Part shown: piece after piece, positions 59,520 to 64,000 of the stretch
Numbering within the stretch: position 1 is the stretch's first letter
How the letters are laid out: each line of letters begins with the position of its first letter
NCBI GenBank assembly: GCA_949825065.1
Contig: OX463846.1
Span: 2,430,366-2,494,365 of the forward strand
Source of the DNA: Odontocerum albicorne
Taxonomy: Eukaryota > Arthropoda > Insecta > Trichoptera > Odontoceridae
Direction of reading: 5' to 3'
Length of the DNA stretch: 64,000 nucleotides
Notes under the pieces: model-generated
Told to the model about the DNA's origin: nothing
Databases searched by the model: none
The model's input: only the letters and a program-made list of their open reading frames with translations
Position numbers and translations under genes: made by a program

Positions 59520-59850
59520 TGAAAAAATAAGATAATTTGTTTGACCAAAAAAAAAAGATAATTTGATTTAGAAAAAAAAAAAGATAATTTGATTGGAAAA
59601 AAAAGATAATTTGATTGAAAAAAAAAAAGATAATTTGATTGAAAAAAAAAACATAATTTGATTGAAAAAAAAAGATAATTTTATTGAAAAAAAAAAGATA
59701 ATTTGATTGAAAAAAAAAAGATAATTTGATTGAAAAAAAAAAATTATTTGATTTAGAAAAAAAGATAATTTGATTTAGAAAAATTATAATAATTTGATTG
59801 AAAAAAAAAAAGATAATTTGATTGAAAAAAAAAAAAGATAATTTGATTGA
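59520..59850 (+). repeat. AAAAAAGATAATTTGATTG minisatellite, about 14 copies
   Basis: GATAATTTGATTG separated by A-runs of variable length (5 to 13), giving units near 20-24 bp. Variation is almost entirely in the A-run, consistent with slippage. Variants with GATTTAGAAAAA occur near each edge. Confidence 0.93.
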
Positions 59851-59854
59851 ACCA

Positions 59855-60500
59855 CGACGTTGTTGATAATTTAGATATTGATTTTATAAAATTGTTTTGA
59901 TTACTTTGCGATAGTATCTTTATCCACTTTTTAGTTTCATAAAATAAATTAAATATAACCTTTTCTTGTATTTGTCACTGTTTTATTAATCGAGTTAACT
60001 TTTTGATTGATTGAACACTACTTTTTTTTATTGTATTATTGTAATAATATAATTTATAAGTAGTGTTGAATCATTCAACAGTGTTTAATAACAAAACAAA
60101 TTGTTTCATTGCAATAAAAATAATGAGGTATAACATAGAGCGCCATAAAGAGAGAAAACTCTACGTGTTAAGCTATACTCGTATCTTGAACGTTTTAAAG
60201 GAAAACGCAAAAAAAGTTTAACTTTAAGGAGAAGGGCACAGACTGGAGCTTTGAGAGGTCTCAACGCGAGAATAAATGCACATAAATAAATGTTTAAATA
60301 CATTTTTTAAAACAATCAATAAGATGATTTTTTCCAAATATATAAAAAAACTACAATAACAAAAACTACTGAAAAAACGGATATTTTACAATAATATAAC
60401 ATATATACATTGATAATTATGTGTGAACATGAAATTCAAGAAAAAAAATAATTGATCAATTTAACATATTATAATTGTATTTGGATAGAAAAACATATAT
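59855..60500. other. AT-rich; an imperfect hairpin at 60003-60083
   Basis: TTGATTGATTGAACACTACT at 60003 and AAGTAGTGTTGAATCATTCAA at 60059-60080 are inverted copies around an AT core, a small foldback. No gene seen. Confidence 0.5.
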
Positions 60501-60503
60501 ATA

Positions 60504-60776
60504 CAGTACCCGGCGGTAAGTAATACACATCGGGCTTAAGAAAGAGACTGTCGGCAATAATCGGCTAACTTCGGCTTTGTAGAGCGTCGTCTCTCTCGCA
60601 CGATGCGCTAACAGTCCGGTATCTAGAAAGACTGACACGCTTGACAACAACTGACAAATCGCGACGGAGCACGTGTATGAATGACAGAGATGACGCTCTA
60701 CAAAGCCGAAGTTAACCGATTATGACCGACAGTCTCTTTCTTAAGCCCGATGTGTATTACTTACCGCCGGGTACTG
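60504..60776. mobile_element. 273-bp pogo/Tc1-type MITE with TA duplication
   Basis: CAGTACCCGGCGGTAAGTAA at the left is the exact reverse complement of the right end TTACTTACCGCCGGGTACTG. The inverted repeats run about 95 bp each, to GACGCTCTACAAAGCC. TA flanks at 60502-60503 and 60777-60778. A CAGT start plus TA target is typical of the pogo/Tc1 group. The unique centre of about 80 bp has no coding. A half copy is at 2306. Confidence 0.9.
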
Positions 60777-60784
60777 TAAATGAA

Positions 60785-61165
60785 ATTGTATTTTGATTTT
60801 TAAATTATAAATTAACCTTAAAATCACTTCACTATTTTTATAAACATAAACTTTTAAAAAAATTTAATAACACGTTGAGCATTTTAATCAAATGTCATTT
60901 TAATGTTTATGTTTTTTTTCCACATAAATTTTGATATTTATCACACTATTTATTTTTCATTTCATAAGGGTTTAGTTACATTAGTTCATACATTAACGAA
61001 AAATTCGCTTATCTTACAACTGAACATGTATACACTTCTAAATAGGTCGTTCGTTTTTAGACTAGACCTCTCTTTGTTGAGTATTTTCGTTCACTGATCC
61101 GAATACATAAGGTAAATCGAAAGAAAGAATACCATTTGTAGCGAGAAATGCGTTTTATCAACCAA
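60785..61165. other. No supported feature
   Basis: AT-rich. Confidence 0.4.
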
Positions 61166-61167
61166 TA

Positions 61168-61655
61168 TTTTATCAATCAAATATATAAAGGAGTCTTTTC
61201 CATACAAAAATACATATATTGATATAATACGAATCTAAACCTTGCAGAACCGTTTCATTAAATATTTTATCAATCAAAGATATAAAGGAGTATTTTCCAT
61301 ACAAAAATACGTATATTGATATAGTACGAATCTAAACCTTGCAGAACGGTTTCATTAAATATTTTATCAATCAAATATATAAAGGAGTCTTTTCCATACA
61401 AAAATACATATATTGATATAGTTCGAATCTGAACCTTGTAGAACCGTTTTATTAAATATTTTATCAATCAAAGATATAAAGGAGTATTTTCTATATAATA
61501 ATACATATATTGTTATAGTACGAATCGAAACCTTGCAGAACCGTTTCATTAAATATTTTATCAATCAAATATATAAAGGAGTCTTTTCCATACAAAAATA
61601 CATATATTGATATAGTACGAATCCAAACCTTGCAGAACCGTTTTATTAAATTATA
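61168..61655 (-). repeat. 97-bp tandem repeat, five copies in an ABABA pattern
   Basis: The unit runs ATTTTATCAATCAAATATAT, AAAGGAGTCTTTTCCATACA, AAAATACATATATTGATATA, GTACGAATCTAAACCTTGCA, GAACCGTTTCATTAAAT. Copies 1, 3 and 5 have AATATATAAAGGAGTCTTTT; copies 2 and 4 have AGATATAAAGGAGTATTTT. This alternation shows amplification as a dimer. The minus-strand frames (65 codons) are a by-product. Confidence 0.92.
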
Positions 61656-61659
61656 ATAG

Positions 61660-62015
61660 TTAAAATTACGTAAATATTACTGTATATATATTGTAGTAAT
61701 TTCCCTTTTATTTTTACTCACTCTTGGAAACTTATTTGAAATTGATCATATCGTCAGATTTTTGGCACAAATTTACATGAATAAATATTATAATAAACTT
61801 TTTTTAATCTTCGTGGAGCAATGACCATGTTTAGTAAAAAAAAAAAAGGAAACTGATTTTTCAACTCCAAATATTACTTTCACACTATCTAAAAATTAGT
61901 ATCCGAATGCACATGTATATATTGAAAGAATAATATCTCACAAACAGTAAATGTTGGTTACCAATTTATATCAGCAATCCAACGATATATGGAGATTTCT
62001 TAACAAAATTGGCCC
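61660..62015. other. No supported feature
   Basis: AT-rich. Confidence 0.4.
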
Positions 62016-62019
62016 AACC

Positions 62020-62225
62020 ATCCTCTGTAGCCTAGTTGGTAAGACACCTGTGTTCCAACTCAGAGACTGCGAGTTCGATTGCCATTGATACATACATTTT
62101 TAAAAGGGTCTCAGTTTTATTTTCGCTTCTTACCTCTTTCACACTTTTCTGATTGGAAAGGAGAGATTGCAATTTGAAATATTGAAAAACCCTAGATTTA
62201 TATTTTCTGTACATGTAAAAAATAT
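62020..62225 (+). repeat. tRNA-derived SINE with a decayed LINE-C-like tail
   Basis: CTGTAGCCTAGTTGGTAAGA (A box), CACCTGTGTTCCAACTCAGA, CTGCGAGTTCGATTGCC (B box), the body and CTTTTCTGATTGGAAAGGAG then AGATTGCAATTTGAAATATTG. The last part resembles GGTTGGAAGAGATTGCCACCTGGCAATA-type LINE-C ends in decayed form. Confidence 0.65.
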
Positions 62226-62244
62226 CATACGTACCATTGCAAAA

Positions 62245-62430
62245 AAATCATATTGGGGTTGACAAAGAGGACAGAGTGGTAAACTTTGATATCACAACAC
62301 ACTTATTTTGCCTCCTTCATATTCATGCACCTTCTTATATAGTTTCTTCTGTTTCTCTCACTACTTACATTTCCTTCTTTGAAAATTTCACTAAGTTGGT
62401 ACAACCATATTTTTGTCAGTTGTCGTCTAT
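62245..62430 (-). mobile_element. LINE-A 3' fragment
   Basis: The reverse complement contains TATATAAGAAGGTGCATGAA, GGAGGCAAAATAAGTGTGTT and CACTCTGTCCTCTTTGTCAA then CCCCAATATGA. These match the 3' part at 14775-14890 (ATAAGAAGGTGCATGGGTGT). Confidence 0.6.
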
Positions 62431-62511
62431 CATGACTTTCATTAATGCTGTTTTGTAAATTAGTTTTATCAGTCTTTTGGCAGACATCTATTCAACAAAT
62501 CCAAACTTAAT

Positions 62512-62690
62512 TTCGGGTCGAAGAGGTGTTAGCAGGAGGCAAATCTCCTGGCTCCGAAATATACGTGATTGGACTAGTATAAGGAGCGTCGGTGATCTTT
62601 TTCGGGCTGCCGGGGACAAACATGTCTACTCTCAGGTGATATTCAACGTTTAAGGGACCTGACATGACACTGGGAAGAAGAAGAAACTTA
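62512..62690 (+). pseudogene. Non-LTR reverse transcriptase C-terminal scrap (third RTE-like family)
   Basis: The frame GRRGVSRRQISWLRNIRDWT, SIRSVGDLFRAAGDKHVYSQ, VIFNV and a stop: RR..SWL.N(I/L)R.W......(E/D)LFR.A.(D).......(I).N(I/L). It is a common C-terminal pattern in insect non-LTR elements and is followed by GAAGAAGAAGAA, a simple-sequence tail like that of RTE elements. It differs from RTE-1 and RTE-2. Only about 45 residues remain, read on the plus strand. Confidence 0.7.
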
Positions 62691-62811
62691 ATTTCACTCA
62701 GACCCATCCATAATAACTGAATTTGTATTTTCCTACATCGACACACCATATATTCTTCTCGAATTTCACTGGAATTTTTAACAATGTAATTTTAACAATT
62801 TTGAGGTGCAA

Positions 62812-62890
62812 GGCCGCGCGGTAACGAGCTGGACTTGTGTGCGGAAGGTCGTCGGTTCGAATCCTACGATGTGCTACTTCCCTCGAACGA
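62812..62890 (+). repeat. tRNA-derived SINE head
   Basis: GGCCGCGCGGTAACGAGCTG (A-box side), GACTTGTGTGCGGAAGGTCG and TCGGTTCGAATCCTACGATG (a consensus B box). It is the strongest B box in the window. The flanks do not form an acceptor stem, so it is a SINE head, not a tRNA gene. Confidence 0.6.
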
Positions 62891-62936
62891 CACAGGCATT
62901 TTTTCCGCCTAGTGTTTGAGGGTATTAAGGATACCT

Positions 62937-63613
62937 TCTTCTCCCTGGCTCCATCCCAACTCACTGTCTACGAAGACTGTTGGGGTCAGCTCTCCTCGTC
63001 CTCACGTTGTATGCTCTTCTGTCCCAGACTACGTCCCCCAGGCCGTGCCTCTGCATCAGGTTATCTTTTAGCACCACCTATGAATTCTTTGGTCTTCCTC
63101 TGGCTGTTATTCGAGGTAGACCCATGGAGATTGCCTGGTTCACAATGTGATCGGGTGCTCTGTGTCCAACGTGCCCATACAATCTCAATCGCTTCACCTT
63201 CATCTTACTGTTGATGTCTGTAACACCTAGGCTTCCACGAATGCGTGAGCTTTTTATTTTGTCTCTTAGGGACACACCAGCTGACCATCTTAGCATGCGC
63301 ATTTCAGCAGTTTCTAGTTGCCTAGAGTAAGAGGTATACATCGTCCAGCATTCGAAGCCATAGAGGAGTGCGGGTCTGACAATCGTTTGGTATACTTTTC
63401 CTTTTAACTTTACTGGCATTTTCGGCTCACATAGAACTCCCGTTATTGATCTCAACTTCATCCATTTCACACTAATTCTATGTGTTACATCTGCTGCACA
63501 TCCTCCATCGCTATGGACGAGTGAACCAAGATACTTAAAGGAGTCGCAATTTGGTTATGTTTCTCCATCCATTTCCATTACGGGAGTGACAGTATTTGTG
63601 TTCTCGAATGGTA
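62937..63613 (-). mobile_element. RTE-2 insertion with 16-bp target duplication
   Basis: GGTATTAAGGATACCT occurs at 62921-62936 and 63614-63629, exactly bounding the insert. The 3' end on the minus strand, GGGATGGAGCCAGGGAGAAG, is the same as in the copy at 56244-56627. At 677 bp it is 5'-truncated. Confidence 0.92.
62965..63613 (-). pseudogene. RTE-2 reverse transcriptase C-terminal third
   Basis: Minus strand, from the truncation point: EYLPFENTNTVTPVMEMDGE, one stop or shift near 63555, NCDSFKYLGSLVHSDGGCAA, DVTHRISVKWMKLRSITGVL, CEPKMPVKLKGKVYQTIVRP, ALLYGFECWTMYTSYSRQLE, TAEMRMLRWSAGVSLRDKIK, SSRIRGSLGVTDINSKMKVK, RLRLYGHVGHRAPDHIVNQA and ISMGLPRITARGRPKNS. A shift near 63078 is followed by the tail ending RTRRADPNSLRRQ. 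FKYLGS, LK(G)K(V)Y.T.VRPA.LYG.E(C)W, E(M)RMLRW and RLR.YGHV are the ordered C-terminal motifs of RTE-like proteins. The catalytic FADD box lies upstream of the truncation. This is the longest RTE-2 copy here. Confidence 0.88.
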
Positions 63614-63631
63614 GGTATTAAGGATACCTAT

Positions 63632-64000
63632 GACTTCGGTAATATCTAATCTTTTAAAATTTAAAAAAAAATTACTTGGAAATTTGCATAACACATATAC
63701 AGAATTTGTTATAGTATGATCAGGATTATTTTTTAAAGCTCTCCTACGCGCCAATAAAAACTTTTAAATATTTCATTAATTTCTTAGAATGATTCTGTAG
63801 TCAATATTTTGTTAAATAATTTCAAAATATACATAAATTTTAAAAGGAGGAAAATATTAAATATAATTACATCGCTTTTTTGTTTTTTTTTTCACAAAAT
63901 TCTATGATTTATTTAAAATTAAATAAGACTAATAAATGTATAACATAGTAAGTTAGCTTTTCTCGGAAAAGATAAAAAACAGCTTAATTAAAACAGAAAA
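63632..64000. other. No supported feature; AT-rich to the window end
   Basis: No open frame or repeat recognised. Confidence 0.4.

Noticed and set aside
62812..62890. tRNA gene
   Set aside because: Strong B box, but the ends do not pair and the arm lengths do not fit a cloverleaf.
62837..63214. 125-codon plus-strand frame
   Set aside because: Antisense to RTE-2; its sense strand explains the sequence.

Overview
This window looks like AT-rich, gene-poor nuclear DNA from an invertebrate, most likely an insect. I base this on intron-style and repeat-style organisation, mariner, piggyBac, hAT and PIF/Harbinger DNA transposons, Penelope-like and several non-LTR retroelements, tRNA-headed SINEs and large satellite arrays. 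No sequence here fixes the order. I find no convincing host protein-coding gene, no rRNA and no free-standing tRNA gene. Almost everything recognisable is a dead or fragmentary mobile element, so reading frames are annotated as transposon remains.

Names used below. LINE-A, LINE-B, LINE-C, LINE-D, LINE-E and LINE-H are non-LTR families I could define only by comparing copies inside the window. RTE-1 and RTE-2 are RTE-like non-LTR families. PLE is a Penelope-like family with a GIY-YIG endonuclease domain and hammerhead-like RNA motifs at its 3' end. PB-MITE is a roughly 650-bp piggyBac-type MITE with TTAA duplications.

Layout. 1-12.8 kb: internally deleted mariner (1-617), LINE-C foldback with a 241-bp TTAA MITE inside it, LINE-D 3' end, PLE fragments (6.66-7.5 and 8.7-9.0 kb), two PB-MITEs (7767-8421, 10480-11131). 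12.8-18.2 kb: RTE-2 scrap, a 41-bp minisatellite (12986-14205), SINE and LINE-A pieces, a GC-rich triplicated island (17.0-17.26 kb), a PLE copy. 18.6-25.6 kb: hAT MITE, LINE-C, an AT-only simple-sequence block, third PB-MITE, a 5'-truncated RTE-1 with an intact 383-residue reading frame bounded by an 8-bp target duplication, and a Harbinger-type MITE still carrying a MADF-like exon. 25.9-37.5 kb: jockey-like scrap, LTR-like block, a 128-bp hairpin, a degenerate hAT transposon with 8-bp duplications, more PLE, LINE and SINE pieces. 37.6-40.0 kb: piggyBac transposon interrupted by a mariner. 40.15-43.39 kb: a 44-bp satellite with higher-order structure. 43.6-53.7 kb: nested LINE-A/LINE-B, PLE palindrome, LINE-C, SINE, two mariners, and a second minisatellite (51.4-53.07 kb) that appears to have grown out of LINE-A coding sequence. 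54.5-64 kb: jockey-like element, two RTE-2 insertions with clear target duplications, tandem repeats and a pogo-like MITE.

How the parts relate: nesting gives a relative order of insertions (MITE into LINE-C; mariner into piggyBac; piggyBac into LINE-C; LINE-B into LINE-A; LINE-E into hAT). The SINE tails resemble the LINE-C 3' end, which suggests LINE-C supplied the reverse transcriptase that spread them. The most notable signal is the repeated hammerhead-like core in the PLE termini, including copies arranged as long palindromes.
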